This document shows, piece after piece, positions 37,495-46,207 of a stretch of 64,000 nt of DNA. This DNA comes from Psychrobacter sp. 28M-43 (lineage in GTDB: Bacteria > Pseudomonadota > Gammaproteobacteria > Pseudomonadales > Moraxellaceae), in NCBI RefSeq assembly GCF_014770435.1, contig NZ_CP061739.1, positions 1,674,001 through 1,738,000 on the forward strand, given 5' to 3'. The translations under genes and the position numbers were made by a program. The notes beneath the pieces were generated by a model. That model had not been told where the DNA came from, made no database searches, and was given only the letters and a program-made list of their open reading frames with translations. Numbering within the stretch: position 1 is the first letter of the stretch; each line of letters opens with the position of its first letter.

Positions 37495-37818
37495 GTTAAA
37501 TCCTTACCGGTAGTTATTTTTGTTGCGTGTTATTTTGAATTATCTAGGGCGTGTCCTCAATTCAAACGAGTGTCCTCTAAATGAGCTAAAAACAGCTAAA
37601 TTTTTCCAAACATCGTCAAATAGTTGGTCAATATCTCGATATTATCTGCACTATTTTCCTCGTTTGACGGCAATTTATCTCATTTTTATCACCATTTTTA
37701 AAATGAGGATACGCCCTAATCTAACTGTTATTTGATAACAGAAGCATATATTTGATAAAAACAGCATATATACTCAGCTGTCCGTTGTTATCGGGTCAAA
37801 CTTTATAATAAAAACTGT
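37495..37818. other. Intergenic region with MITE-like element, gloB to yejA
   Basis: This 324-bp gap on the minus-strand locus contains the element described at 37545-37718. The rest (about 100 bp next to yejA and 50 bp next to gloB) is AT rich with no further feature seen. Confidence 0.6.
37545..37718. mobile_element. MITE-like element with 15-bp terminal inverted repeats
   Basis: The left end TAGGGCGTGTCCTCA (37545-37559) and right end TGAGGATACGCCCTA (37704-37718) are complements with one mismatch. If the outer TA is a target duplication, the element proper is 37547-37716 (170 bp). A second, inner inverted repeat TCAAACGAG / CTCGTTTGA (37562-37570 and 37659-37667) is also present. There is no transposase frame. 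The structure fits a non-autonomous element of the IS5 or IS630 type, mobilised by an unseen transposase. Confidence 0.7.
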
Positions 37819-39654
37819 CTACTGCTTTAAATACTTATTGATACGCCCTTCTGCCTCTTTATCCACCCACCAGTAATCGATACCAACAGCATTGGTTGGT
37901 AGTTTTTCGGTATGGCGATACTGATCCCAATAGGCGACATTGGTGCCAGACTTGCCGTATAGCGGTACGACATAATGACCTGCGCGCAACAACCGGTCTA
38001 GCACCCGCGTATACAGTACAATCTCGTCACGATTTTTAGCATTACCAAGGGCGGCAATGACCTTATCGACGGCGGCATTCTTGATACCAGCACTGTTATG
38101 ATTACCCGGCTCGTCAGCAGCAGCACTTCCCCAGAATGCCGCTTGCTCAGCACCAGGAGATAGACTTTGAGCAAATACGTCCACGACCATATCATAATCA
38201 AAACGGCGCATTCGCTCATAATATTGCGGCCCATCGACTTGGCGCAAAGTAGCATCAAATCCCAAGCGTTTTATATTGCGAATGTAAGGTAACAATACAC
38301 GGCCCATGGTCTCGCCTGTCATCAAAATCTCAATCTGAGCAAGCGATCCATCAGGTCGATATAGTTTCATATCCTCGTAATAAAACCCAGCCTCTAATAG
38401 AAGCTGGCGCGCCTCTAATAACCCTTGACGATTAAAGCCGTTCCCATCACTGGTGGGTAGCTGCCATTCTGCTAATGTCGCTTTACGCTGTATCGGTTCA
38501 AGCTCAGACAATAAAGGCGTCAATACCTGCATTTCTGCATCAGATGGTGTACCCGTTGCAGCAAGCTCTGATCCATGAAAAAAGCTTTGCAAACGTTCAT
38601 ACTGTCCGTGAAATAAGGTTTTATTCATCCATTCAAAATCATAAGCAGCCGTCAGTGCTTGGCGAACTTTGATATCCTGAAAGATTGGACGGCGCAAATT
38701 CATCACCAATGCTTGCATCGGTACTGGATTTTGGCTGGTTATCGTCTCTTTTTGGATAAGCCCTGCTTTGACTGCGGGGAAATTATACCCAGTTACCCAG
38801 TTAGATGCTTTATTTTCGGGACGAAAACGGTATTGACCGGATTTAAAACCTTCAAAGGCAATCTCATCACTTTGATAATAAACAAACTTGATCATATCAA
38901 AATTGTAGCGGCCACGATTGACCATCAAATCACGCCCCCAATAATTGGGATCACGTATATAACTTACCGAACGCCCTGCATCAACTCGCCCCAATTTATA
39001 AGGACCACTACCCATCAATGGTGACAGACTGATTGTCTCAAAATCGGTATCAATAGAAGATTTGGCAAATATAGGAAACTGCCCAACAGTCAGTAAAATC
39101 TCTTTGTTGTCAGCAGAGGCAAAGACAAACTTTACTTGTTGATCATTAATGATTTGAATGTCTTTGATATCACTTAGATAACTGCGAATATACATGGGGC
39201 CTTTGTTCAATATCGCCTCAAAAGTCGCTTTTACATCGCGACTGGTCACACCCGACCCATCCCAAAAACGAGCATCAGGATTGAGATGATAGATAATCCA
39301 GCTTGTATCACCGGGATCATATGTCACTTTACTTGCCAGCTGTGGATACATGGTAAATGCTTCATTTAATGAACCAGTCATCAAAGTATCATACAGATAG
39401 TCTGTGCCAATCATCGCCACACCCGTGGTCATCCATTTATTGGCGCTATTAAACGTACCGCGAGCATCTAGAGAAAGCGTACCTCCTGATGGCGCTTTTG
39501 GATTGGCATAAGGTAAGTAAGGTGCATCGATGTATTCAGTAGGACTATTGTGACCAAGCGCGGTCGTCGTGATAGGTGCAGCGATACTGCTCGGTATCCA
39601 GCTGACGGTGATGGTTAGCAATACAGCTTTTAACAGGGCGTTTTTTATTATCAT
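37819..39654 (-). CDS. yejA: Extracellular peptide-binding protein (YejA-like)
   Basis: This is the periplasmic solute-binding component of the YejABEF importer (SBP_bac_5 family), 611 residues from ATG 39654. A signal peptide (KNALLKAVLLTITVSWIPSSIAA) ends near residue 25. The mature protein begins with ALGHNSPTEYIDAPYLPYANPKAPSGG, typical of YejA, and holds the cluster around RFWDGSGVTSRDVKATFEAILN. The ATG 42 bp further upstream (39696) would extend the signal region without benefit. It is separated from yejBEF by gloB and a mobile element, which is unusual for this operon. Confidence 0.93.
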   Translation of the reverse strand: MIIKNALLKAVLLTITVSWIPSSIAAPITTTALGHNSPTEYIDAPYLPYANPKAPSGGTLSLDARGTFNSANKWMTTGVAMIGTDYLYDTLMTGSLNEAFTMYPQLASKVTYDPGDTSWIIYHLNPDARFWDGSGVTSRDVKATFEAILNKGPMYIRSYLSDIKDIQIINDQQVKFVFASADNKEILLTVGQFPIFAKSSIDTDFETISLSPLMGSGPYKLGRVDAGRSVSYIRDPNYWGRDLMVNRGRYNFDMIKFVYYQSDEIAFEGFKSGQYRFRPENKASNWVTGYNFPAVKAGLIQKETITSQNPVPMQALVMNLRRPIFQDIKVRQALTAAYDFEWMNKTLFHGQYERLQSFFHGSELAATGTPSDAEMQVLTPLLSELEPIQRKATLAEWQLPTSDGNGFNRQGLLEARQLLLEAGFYYEDMKLYRPDGSLAQIEILMTGETMGRVLLPYIRNIKRLGFDATLRQVDGPQYYERMRRFDYDMVVDVFAQSLSPGAEQAAFWGSAAADEPGNHNSAGIKNAAVDKVIAALGNAKNRDEIVLYTRVLDRLLRAGHYVVPLYGKSGTNVAYWDQYRHTEKLPTNAVGIDYWWVDKEAEGRINKYLKQ

Positions 39655-39765
39655 GACGTTATAACAAACCTCTATGCTAACCAATATAAATATCAAAACG
39701 TAAAGCCTGACAGCAAAACAGCGTTATAGCAAAATTTTATCATAACAAACTTAGGTTTTTTAACC

Positions 39766-39830
39766 TAATGGTTTGCCGTGGATATGACTTAATGGTGATA
39801 GCATTAAGCGATATCCACGGCAAACTATTA
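39766..39830. repeat. Large imperfect hairpin upstream of yejA
   Basis: Arms 39766-39794 and 39802-39830 (29 bases, three mismatches) enclose a 7-nt loop GTGATAG. The arm core is GTTTGCCGTGGATAT. It is not followed by a T run on either side, so it is not a normal terminator. It could be an operator, an RNA structure in the yejA leader or a dispersed palindromic repeat. Confidence 0.7.
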
Positions 39831-39872
39831 TTACTACGTGCTAGTATGACCAAACTGTCTGTTTATACATAT

Positions 39873-39908
39873 AAAAAAGGCGCAACCATGACTAGTTACG
39901 CCTTTTTT
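39873..39908 (-). terminator. Terminator after serC
   Basis: Arms AAAAAAGGCG (39873-39882) and CGCCTTTTTT (39899-39908) flank a 16-nt loop that pairs partly. It lies 52 bp past the serC stop on the minus strand. Confidence 0.75.
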
Positions 39909-39959
39909 GTTGTACATTTTATATAGCAAGACTTTATACGTTAGCGGTTACTCTTTTGC

Positions 39960-41087
39960 TTAGGCGTGCTTTTTTTCAAACGCTATCATAAAATCAACCA
40001 GCTGCTGTACCCACTCAAGTGGTACGGCATTGTAGATGCTGGCTCGCATACCGCCTACGTCACGATGACCTTTTAGATTTAACAAGCCAGCTTTTTCTGA
40101 TTCTTCTAGGAATACTTTATCAAGGCTGCTGTCTGCTAAAGTAAACGGCACGTTCATGATAGAGCGATACTTAGAATCTACTGGATTATTATAAAAACTG
40201 CTCTCATCGATTGTCTTATAAAGTAAATCGGCTTTTTGCTGATTGATTTTACCGATAGCAGCCACACCGCCCTGCTCTTCCAACCAATCAAACACTAGCC
40301 CTGCTAAATACCAAGAGTACGTCGCTGGCGTGTTAGACATAGACTCTTTATCAGCTTGATGCTCATAATTCAGCAGCATAGGACACCATTCACTTGCTTG
40401 CCCCATCAAATCCTCACGGATAATGACAATAACCAGACCTGCAGGACCAATATTTTTCTGTGCGCCCGCGTAGATCATGCCAAATTTAGACACGTCTATC
40501 GGCTGTGACAAGATACAAGATGACATATCAACAATGATTGGCGCATCTACTTGTGGTGGCTCAAATACCTGTAGGCCATGAATTGTTTCATTGGCACAGT
40601 AATGAAAATAAGCGGCGTCTTCACTGATATTCCAATCGCTTTGCGCTGGTACGTCAGTAAAGTTATTCTCTTTGCCAGTCGCAACTAGGTTAATCTCGCC
40701 CAGACCCAGTGCTTCATAGCGCTTGGCTTCTTTGATCGCTTTGCCTGACCATGCACCTGTCGTCAAATAGTCACCGCGTCCACCATTTAACAGGTTCAAT
40801 GGAATTGCAGAAAACTGCAAACTTGCGCCGCCTTGCAAAAATAGCACTTTGTAGTTATCTGGTATTTCCATAAGCGTGCGTAGCTTAGCTTCTGCTTTGT
40901 CAGTAATGGCCATATACTCTTTGCTACGATGGCTGACTTCCATGACCGACAGGCCGCGACCTTGCCAATCAAGCAGTTCACTCTGCGCGCGCTCTAATAC
41001 GGCTGTTGGCATGGTAGCAGGGCCAGCACAAAAATTTGGCAGGCGATGCGGTGTGGCAGTTGCTGTAGACGTTGGGTTTGTAGGCAT
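39960..41087 (-). CDS. serC: Phosphoserine aminotransferase
   Basis: SerC makes 3-phosphoserine from 3-phosphohydroxypyruvate for serine synthesis and also acts in pyridoxal phosphate synthesis. The 375 residues match the family length. The N-terminal NFCAGPATMP, the cofactor contact QGGASLQFSAIPLN, and the PLP-binding Lys in YAGAQKNIGPAGLVIVIIRED are visible. The C-terminal GHRDVGGMRASIYNA carries substrate-binding Arg residues. ATG 41087, with AGGA 9 nt upstream, is preferred over the GTG at 41093. It follows the HolD-like gene by about 100 bp on the same strand. Confidence 0.96.
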   Translation of the reverse strand: MPTNPTSTATATPHRLPNFCAGPATMPTAVLERAQSELLDWQGRGLSVMEVSHRSKEYMAITDKAEAKLRTLMEIPDNYKVLFLQGGASLQFSAIPLNLLNGGRGDYLTTGAWSGKAIKEAKRYEALGLGEINLVATGKENNFTDVPAQSDWNISEDAAYFHYCANETIHGLQVFEPPQVDAPIIVDMSSCILSQPIDVSKFGMIYAGAQKNIGPAGLVIVIIREDLMGQASEWCPMLLNYEHQADKESMSNTPATYSWYLAGLVFDWLEEQGGVAAIGKINQQKADLLYKTIDESSFYNNPVDSKYRSIMNVPFTLADSSLDKVFLEESEKAGLLNLKGHRDVGGMRASIYNAVPLEWVQQLVDFMIAFEKKHA

Positions 41088-41190
41088 AATCACAGTCCTA
41101 GGTATGATGAAATAAATGGATGTTTTTTATTTCAGTTTGTTGATAAAGGCATTGGTAAGGCATTGGTATCGATGTTAGTTTTCATACAAC

Positions 41191-42114
41191 TCAATGAGAT
41201 ATCTGCTCCCATAGCTGACGTTTAGCATCACTGTCTGCGAGCATTGCTTCTAATGTCGGCACAGTGGTCAGATTGGGATGTTGGAGGCCGTCAGGTAATG
41301 CTGTCAATGCAGCAACTTGTATTTCTTCACTCCGGCCAATTCGAAAGATATATCCTGCAAGACTAGCATTGGCAAGCTCAGCAGTATCCATACCATCACA
41401 AATCGGAAATGACGTCGTCTCGCAAGTGATTGATAGCGCTTGGGTGATGTTTTTCCATAGTTTTTGACTGTCACTATTCAGCGCTTTGATATCAACCAAT
41501 ATCACCCAGTCACCATAGCGGCCACCTTGCAAGTCAAATGGTGCTACTTTTTTTAAGCTATCATCATTTATGCTGTCATCACTAGTACTTTGCGGAAAAC
41601 TACTTTGCGGAAATTGAGGTTGCTCAATAGGGGCATTAGTCGAGACTGCAACAGTGTGGTTCGATGCAATACTTGGGATGTCATGATAGTTAGACCCAGT
41701 ACTTGAACTAACAATATTTGAACTAGCAGCACTTGAACTAACCGTATTTGAATCAACGGAATCAAAACTATAGGTAACAGGGCTTTGCTCGCTAGCCATC
41801 TCTTCAGTGGTAGCTTGCAAATCAGTCTCATACTCATCGGCAACATAGCCGTTAGCGTTATAATCATTGATATCATAACCATCAGTCGGTTGATCAACTG
41901 TGTCTACAATTCTAGCGCTCGCTACCTCATTGTTATTAGACTCAATGTCAGTAGCGTCAATATTTGATTGCTCAACCAAAGCTGTCGCAATGTCAGCCAT
42001 ATTGATGGTTTCTGACTCAGGCTGCACCCACTGATTGATACCCATCATCGCTAGAATTTGGCGTTGCTGCACACGGCGCTGTAATACAGTTAGCGGGTCT
42101 TGGGTATCACTCAT
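41191..42114 (-). CDS. HolD-like (DNA polymerase III psi) protein with long linker
   Basis: The ends of this 307-residue protein resemble E. coli HolD, the psi subunit that links the clamp loader to SSB through chi. Residues 20-30, ILAMMGINQWV, match its N-terminal LQQLGITQW. Residues 195-307 follow the order of its C-terminal domain: GDWVILVDI, YIFRIGRSEEIQV (compare NSWRLGTDEPLSL) and PTLEAMLADSDAKRQLWEQI (compare PALTDLRANPTARAALWQQI). Residues 45-190 are a low-complexity Ser/Thr/Asn/Asp linker absent from the 137-residue enteric protein, partly encoded by 15-bp repeats. These are pattern matches from memory, not an alignment. It lies between the M48 gene and serC on the same strand. Confidence 0.6.
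   Translation of the reverse strand: MSDTQDPLTVLQRRVQQRQILAMMGINQWVQPESETINMADIATALVEQSNIDATDIESNNNEVASARIVDTVDQPTDGYDINDYNANGYVADEYETDLQATTEEMASEQSPVTYSFDSVDSNTVSSSAASSNIVSSSTGSNYHDIPSIASNHTVAVSTNAPIEQPQFPQSSFPQSTSDDSINDDSLKKVAPFDLQGGRYGDWVILVDIKALNSDSQKLWKNITQALSITCETTSFPICDGMDTAELANASLAGYIFRIGRSEEIQVAALTALPDGLQHPNLTTVPTLEAMLADSDAKRQLWEQISH
41701..41760 (-). repeat. Four tandem 15-bp repeats in the HolD-like gene
   Basis: Units ACTTGAACTAACAAT (41701-41715), ATTTGAACTAGCAGC, ACTTGAACTAACCGT and ATTTGAATCAACGGA (41746-41760) are in frame and encode the Ser-rich blocks SNTVS, SSAAS, SNIVS and SSTGS of the linker. Confidence 0.8.
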
Positions 42115-42228
42115 TCGACTCTACTATCCTACTCATTTTGTTTATATCATTTATAGATGTTTTTATGGTTTTGGCAGCTCTCACAGAATATGCTTCACAC
42201 TATTAATCAAATACTAAATACATACCCG

Positions 42229-45162
42229 TCAAAACAGCTGTCGAATACCGAGCCAACGCTCCGATATTGCCAGCAAACAATCGTATTCATCTTGGCTGAT
42301 TATCGTATCGTGTAACATCACTGTATGCAACGTACTTAGCCATTGGCGATACTCATTATGAGTTGGCTGGTTCATCTCGCTTTCATTATAATCTATTTGG
42401 CTGCTATCCTGTTGCTTCTCTCGATAATTATCAGCATTCTGAGCACCTATCACGCGCTTGAGAGAGTGATTGGCAGAGACAGGAACCGCAGAAATAATCG
42501 CCAATAACTGAATGCTATTCAAGTGCTGTGCGGTCAATAATAACCACTGCAAATTAACATCGCTTACTGTCATAAGATCAATATCAATCAAGCGCGCATG
42601 CCGTCTCAAATCTACAATATAATGCGCCACACTGTCGTTACCTTCACTCAATAACGATCGGTCATGCATTGAGATCATCTGGCCTTTGGCATCTTTTGAT
42701 AGTCGATAAGCCAATAAGACAACAACTGGTACTTCTGATTTACTAAGTCCTGTAAACACCTGACTTGAAGGATCTAGTTGCGCCCTTACGTCTTTCATAC
42801 CAGTCTTCAGTATTTGCGGCCATAGAGACTGCGCGTCTGTATCTTGTAAAACTTTAGACAATATCGGTAGCAACTGCTGCAAATGTAACGCTTGCCATAG
42901 TGATAATATTGGCGATTTTTGATGTGATAAAGCTAACGAGTTATTCAGAGCCATAGCATTGGAGTTATCACTAGATATATTTTGATCTGACAAATCATAA
43001 GCTAAGCTTTTGGTTAAGTCAGATGTCAGCTGTTGGTTAAATAACTTAAATATGCCCTGCTGATAACGCAACAACATCGTACGGCATTTTTCTTGTTTTT
43101 TATAGTACTGATGACTGTCGTGACTGTGATCGTCTTTACTTTTGAGCTTTAGATTTTCGATACATAGTTCAGATAAATTATTTTGATGCAATTGGTTTAA
43201 GGCGAGCTCAATCAAAGCGCTGTCTAAACGCCTATCCAAACCAGCTACTACTGTCATCAGCTTAGTATCTATCATATGCGGTAATATTTTCTCATGGGAA
43301 GTCGGGTCAGTCGCAACAGAGAAGCCATCATTCCAAGTATCATTCAAACTATAAATGGCAGTCGTTGATAAGGGTTGATGCTGATGACAAAGCAAAACAG
43401 CTTCAATTAATGCTAGCGCACCTAGAGGATGGTGACTATGATTGAGTATATACTTAGGTAGTGACACCTTTTGAATATCGCTAACATCAATTAATGTGTT
43501 TTCTCGTAGGTCAACGTCAGGTTTGGACTGCCACGGTTTTAATAGCTGGTGAACGCCAACGTCTTCGGCCTGTACTTGAAGCCGCCCATCGACCACCACA
43601 TCAGCGTCTACGGTAAATTCCAAACCGTCATTAACTTCTGATTCATCGATATCTCTGTTACGACCGCCGTTCCCAGACTCAGCAAGAACTTCTCCGTCAT
43701 TTGTCTGTTTAGTGTCACCTGTATTAATCATTGCAGCTGTTTGAGTCTCAAAGACTGACGAGTGCCGCGTATTTTTTTCTGGCAAGTCTTTACTTAGGCT
43801 ATTTTCTTTTGTTATTCCCCAATCACCTAAGCGGCGTTGCCTATATATCTCTTTGACTTTTTGCTGATTTATTCGCTTTTCTTTGGCAACTTGTACCGCA
43901 AACTGATAATAAGCATCCGCATTAATAGCGCTCATACGCTCAGTCAAGCTTGGATGGGTGGCAAACCACGACACATCACCCAAGTCTGCCCCACTACTAG
44001 CAAAGAAAAAGTGACTGAGTCCATTGATATCAGCGATACTAGACAAACGCGAGCCGAGCGAGTCCTGATGGATAGCTTTTAAGGTTTCGATAATCGCAGG
44101 CGTACGTGTCAATTGAACACTGGTGGCATCAGCAAGTAGCTCGCGCTCACGATTAAAACTGTGCTTAATCAACTGCGCGCTTGCCATACTGGAGAAGCTT
44201 AAACCATGCAGTAGCAATGTCCAGACACTACGCGGGGCTTGACGATCTATTATAGGCAGCGTTTGCACCCATTTAGACTGACGCTTGGCTGAGGACTGCT
44301 GTTGTTGTGATTGCTGCTGCCAGTAAGCGACCCATTCACTATGCGTGGTGAAATTGGCGGTTTGCGCTTCCGTATTGCGTGCTAGCATATCAACCTGTCT
44401 CTGTGATAGAGACTTTTGGGAAATACTATCGCTATCAAAATAACGGAAATTAGAGATATGATTGGATATTGGGTCACTCCAGTCATATAGTATCTGCAAG
44501 CCTGCCAATACTACCATCAGCTGTAAGTTGAACGTAGCATCACCGTGCAATATATGACCATATTCATGACCGATGAGTCCGTATAGCGCCTCATCAGACA
44601 GTTTATTTAACGCACCTTGGGTAACGACGAGTACCATATCTGAGCTATGGCGACCAGCGACGAAACCATTGATACCCTGCTCATCAGGTAACACATATAA
44701 AATAGGGGTTTGCAAACCTGCCGCAATGGCCAGTTGCTGTGCAATTTCATAGTAGCGACGATAAACGGGCGGAAAATCGCGCTCATCACGTACTGCTATA
44801 TGACGTGAACGATAGCGAACCTTTTCTTTAGCTTCATGTTGATGAGCGACTCCTTGACTGTGCTCCCATGCTTCTTGACTGTTATCGATAAACAGCCTAA
44901 CTGCCCCTACTCGCTGAGCAATAGCGCGACCACCTGCTCGCAGGCGTCGATACTCTAAAAAACTACCACCAACGAAACTACCTAACGTCAAGACAATGAC
45001 CAGAACCAATACCCAGTGGTATATACCGCCTGTAAATACTGTCAGCAGTATAGACATGACAATCAGTCCTACAGCCATATGAGCAAGTACAATCAGGAAA
45101 AACAGTCCATAAAGTAGTAGACTGCGCCGCGTACGTATCCGCTGTTCACCAAAAAAATCCAT
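42229..45162 (-). CDS. Membrane M48 metalloprotease with long C-terminal extension
   Basis: This zinc protease has 977 residues from ATG 45162 (MDFFGEQ; a TTG at 45189 is possible). Two N-terminal helices (about residues 13-40 and 45-70) anchor it. The catalytic HEYGH lies at residues 199-203 in GLIGHEYGHILHGD, and the third ligand Glu in NRERELLADA. The HtpX-like core ends near residue 420. About 550 residues follow: an acidic, polar linker, then a mainly helical region unlike any domain I recognise. It starts 13-40 bp after lemA on the same strand. Known LemA/M48 pairs suggest a joint role in envelope quality control, which is an inference. Confidence 0.88.
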   Translation of the reverse strand: MDFFGEQRIRTRRSLLLYGLFFLIVLAHMAVGLIVMSILLTVFTGGIYHWVLVLVIVLTLGSFVGGSFLEYRRLRAGGRAIAQRVGAVRLFIDNSQEAWEHSQGVAHQHEAKEKVRYRSRHIAVRDERDFPPVYRRYYEIAQQLAIAAGLQTPILYVLPDEQGINGFVAGRHSSDMVLVVTQGALNKLSDEALYGLIGHEYGHILHGDATFNLQLMVVLAGLQILYDWSDPISNHISNFRYFDSDSISQKSLSQRQVDMLARNTEAQTANFTTHSEWVAYWQQQSQQQQSSAKRQSKWVQTLPIIDRQAPRSVWTLLLHGLSFSSMASAQLIKHSFNRERELLADATSVQLTRTPAIIETLKAIHQDSLGSRLSSIADINGLSHFFFASSGADLGDVSWFATHPSLTERMSAINADAYYQFAVQVAKEKRINQQKVKEIYRQRRLGDWGITKENSLSKDLPEKNTRHSSVFETQTAAMINTGDTKQTNDGEVLAESGNGGRNRDIDESEVNDGLEFTVDADVVVDGRLQVQAEDVGVHQLLKPWQSKPDVDLRENTLIDVSDIQKVSLPKYILNHSHHPLGALALIEAVLLCHQHQPLSTTAIYSLNDTWNDGFSVATDPTSHEKILPHMIDTKLMTVVAGLDRRLDSALIELALNQLHQNNLSELCIENLKLKSKDDHSHDSHQYYKKQEKCRTMLLRYQQGIFKLFNQQLTSDLTKSLAYDLSDQNISSDNSNAMALNNSLALSHQKSPILSLWQALHLQQLLPILSKVLQDTDAQSLWPQILKTGMKDVRAQLDPSSQVFTGLSKSEVPVVVLLAYRLSKDAKGQMISMHDRSLLSEGNDSVAHYIVDLRRHARLIDIDLMTVSDVNLQWLLLTAQHLNSIQLLAIISAVPVSANHSLKRVIGAQNADNYREKQQDSSQIDYNESEMNQPTHNEYRQWLSTLHTVMLHDTIISQDEYDCLLAISERWLGIRQLF

Positions 45163-45202
45163 CAGATTAGGCTGCCTAGAGTTCGCCAAAATTATCTAAA
45201 CC

Positions 45203-45799
45203 TTAGCTCATATTGACAATCGGTGCCTGAGCAATCGCTTCTCTATCTTCGAATACCAACTGACTGAGTGGCCGAAAGCCAAAAGTCGTACTAACGAGGT
45301 TATTCGGGAATACTTCGCGATCGTTATTATAAAACATCACGCTGTCGTTATAATGCTGACGCGCGAATCCGATGCGATTTTCCGTATTGGTTAATTCGTC
45401 CATGAGCTCCTTGATCATACTATCGGCTTTTAGCTCTGGGTAGGCTTCGACGACAGCGGAGAATTGACTCAACGCTTTAGACAACATACCTTCTGCTTTT
45501 GCAAATAGTGCCATGTGCTCTAGCGAGTCTGGCTGATGTTTATTAGAGTCTTGTAGATCTTGTGCATGATTGCGCGCGCTAATGACGCGAGTGAGTGTTT
45601 CTTCTTCATGACTCAAATAACGCTTGGCAGTTTCGACCAAGTTTGGAATCAGATCATGACGACGCTTTAATTGCACATCTATTTGAGCAAAGCCATTCTT
45701 TGCTTGGTTACGTGCGCGTACCAATCTATTAAAAATAGATACCCCAAACACGACCACCAACACCACAAATGCAATGAATAGCCAAACAAACATCTTCAT
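45203..45799 (-). CDS. LemA family protein
   Basis: This 198-residue protein has the LemA pattern: a short N-terminal membrane helix (MFVWLFIAFVVLVVVFGVSI) and then a long helical domain, NRLVRARNQAKNGFAQIDVQ, RRHDLIPNLVETAKRYLSHEEE, with the C-terminal YNNDREVFPNNLVSTTFGFRP. It is expected to face outward or be membrane-associated as helical coiled rods. ATG 45799 with GGAG 7 nt upstream is preferred over a TTG two codons earlier. It heads the lemA-M48 pair. Confidence 0.92.
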   Translation of the reverse strand: MKMFVWLFIAFVVLVVVFGVSIFNRLVRARNQAKNGFAQIDVQLKRRHDLIPNLVETAKRYLSHEEETLTRVISARNHAQDLQDSNKHQPDSLEHMALFAKAEGMLSKALSQFSAVVEAYPELKADSMIKELMDELTNTENRIGFARQHYNDSVMFYNNDREVFPNNLVSTTFGFRPLSQLVFEDREAIAQAPIVNMS

Positions 45800-45975
45800 A
45801 ATCAAACTCCAAGGTGTCTAGAATGTTAATAAAAAGTTAATACATTGTATTTTAACTCATATTAATCAATAAAACCTTAGAACTAGATCGGAACTACAAA
45901 GGAAATTGAACAGGGAATTAAATCGAAATTAAATAAGCAGTTAGCTAATCATCAGACAAAATTTTGACCCAAAAA

Positions 45976-45998
45976 AAGCCCTTTACAATGAAGGGCTT
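45976..45998 (-). terminator. Hairpin terminator downstream of ffs
   Basis: Arms AAGCCCTT (45976-45983) and AAGGGCTT (45991-45998) with a 7-nt loop; the A run at 45971-45977 gives U on the minus transcript. It would stop any read-through from ffs. Confidence 0.7.
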
Positions 45999-46062
45999 AA
46001 TACATCACAAATAGGTCTTTTGTACTTTATAAATATAATTATCAAATTTTAGGCAAAAAAAA

Positions 46063-46171
46063 GCGACTCCATCAGCACATCCTCGGCACACACTATAACT
46101 ATTACCGTTGCTACCTTCCGGTCCTGGCGGGATTCATAGAACAATGTTGCGAGGCTACCAATGGAGCCACC
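46063..46171 (-). ncRNA. ffs: Signal recognition particle 4.5S RNA
   Basis: On the minus strand this encodes the SRP RNA that, with Ffh, directs membrane proteins to the translocon. The family core is intact: CCAGGACCGGAAGGTAGCA, matching the E. coli CAGGTCCGGAAGGAAGCAGC, and GTGTGCCGAGGATGTGCTG near the end. The terminal helix pairs GTGGCTCCAT (at 46170) with ATGGAGTCGC (ending 46063), and the U run is at 46055-46062. A good promoter lies upstream. The length of about 109 nt is right for the short gamma-proteobacterial form. Confidence 0.95.
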
Positions 46172-46179
46172 AGTCGCAA

Positions 46180-46207
46180 ATTATACAAGAAATTTTTAAT
46201 TTTACAA
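46180..46207 (-). promoter_or_regulatory. Promoter of ffs
   Basis: On the minus strand TTGTAA (46207-46202), a 16-bp spacer and TATAAT (46185-46180) end 8 nt before the start of the RNA. The -10 is perfect. Confidence 0.8.

Larger units (their letters stand above)
39655..39959. other. Intergenic region, yejA to serC
   Basis: A 305-bp region holding, from the yejA side, a short hairpin TTAGGTT-N4-AACCTAA (39751-39768), the large hairpin at 39766-39830, and the serC terminator at 39873-39908. The promoter of yejA must lie here. Confidence 0.6.

Noticed and set aside
37520..37735. Open frame of 71 codons inside the MITE-like element
   Set aside because: It has no ribosome-binding site and no resemblance to a transposase. 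It crosses both ends of the element and is probably random.
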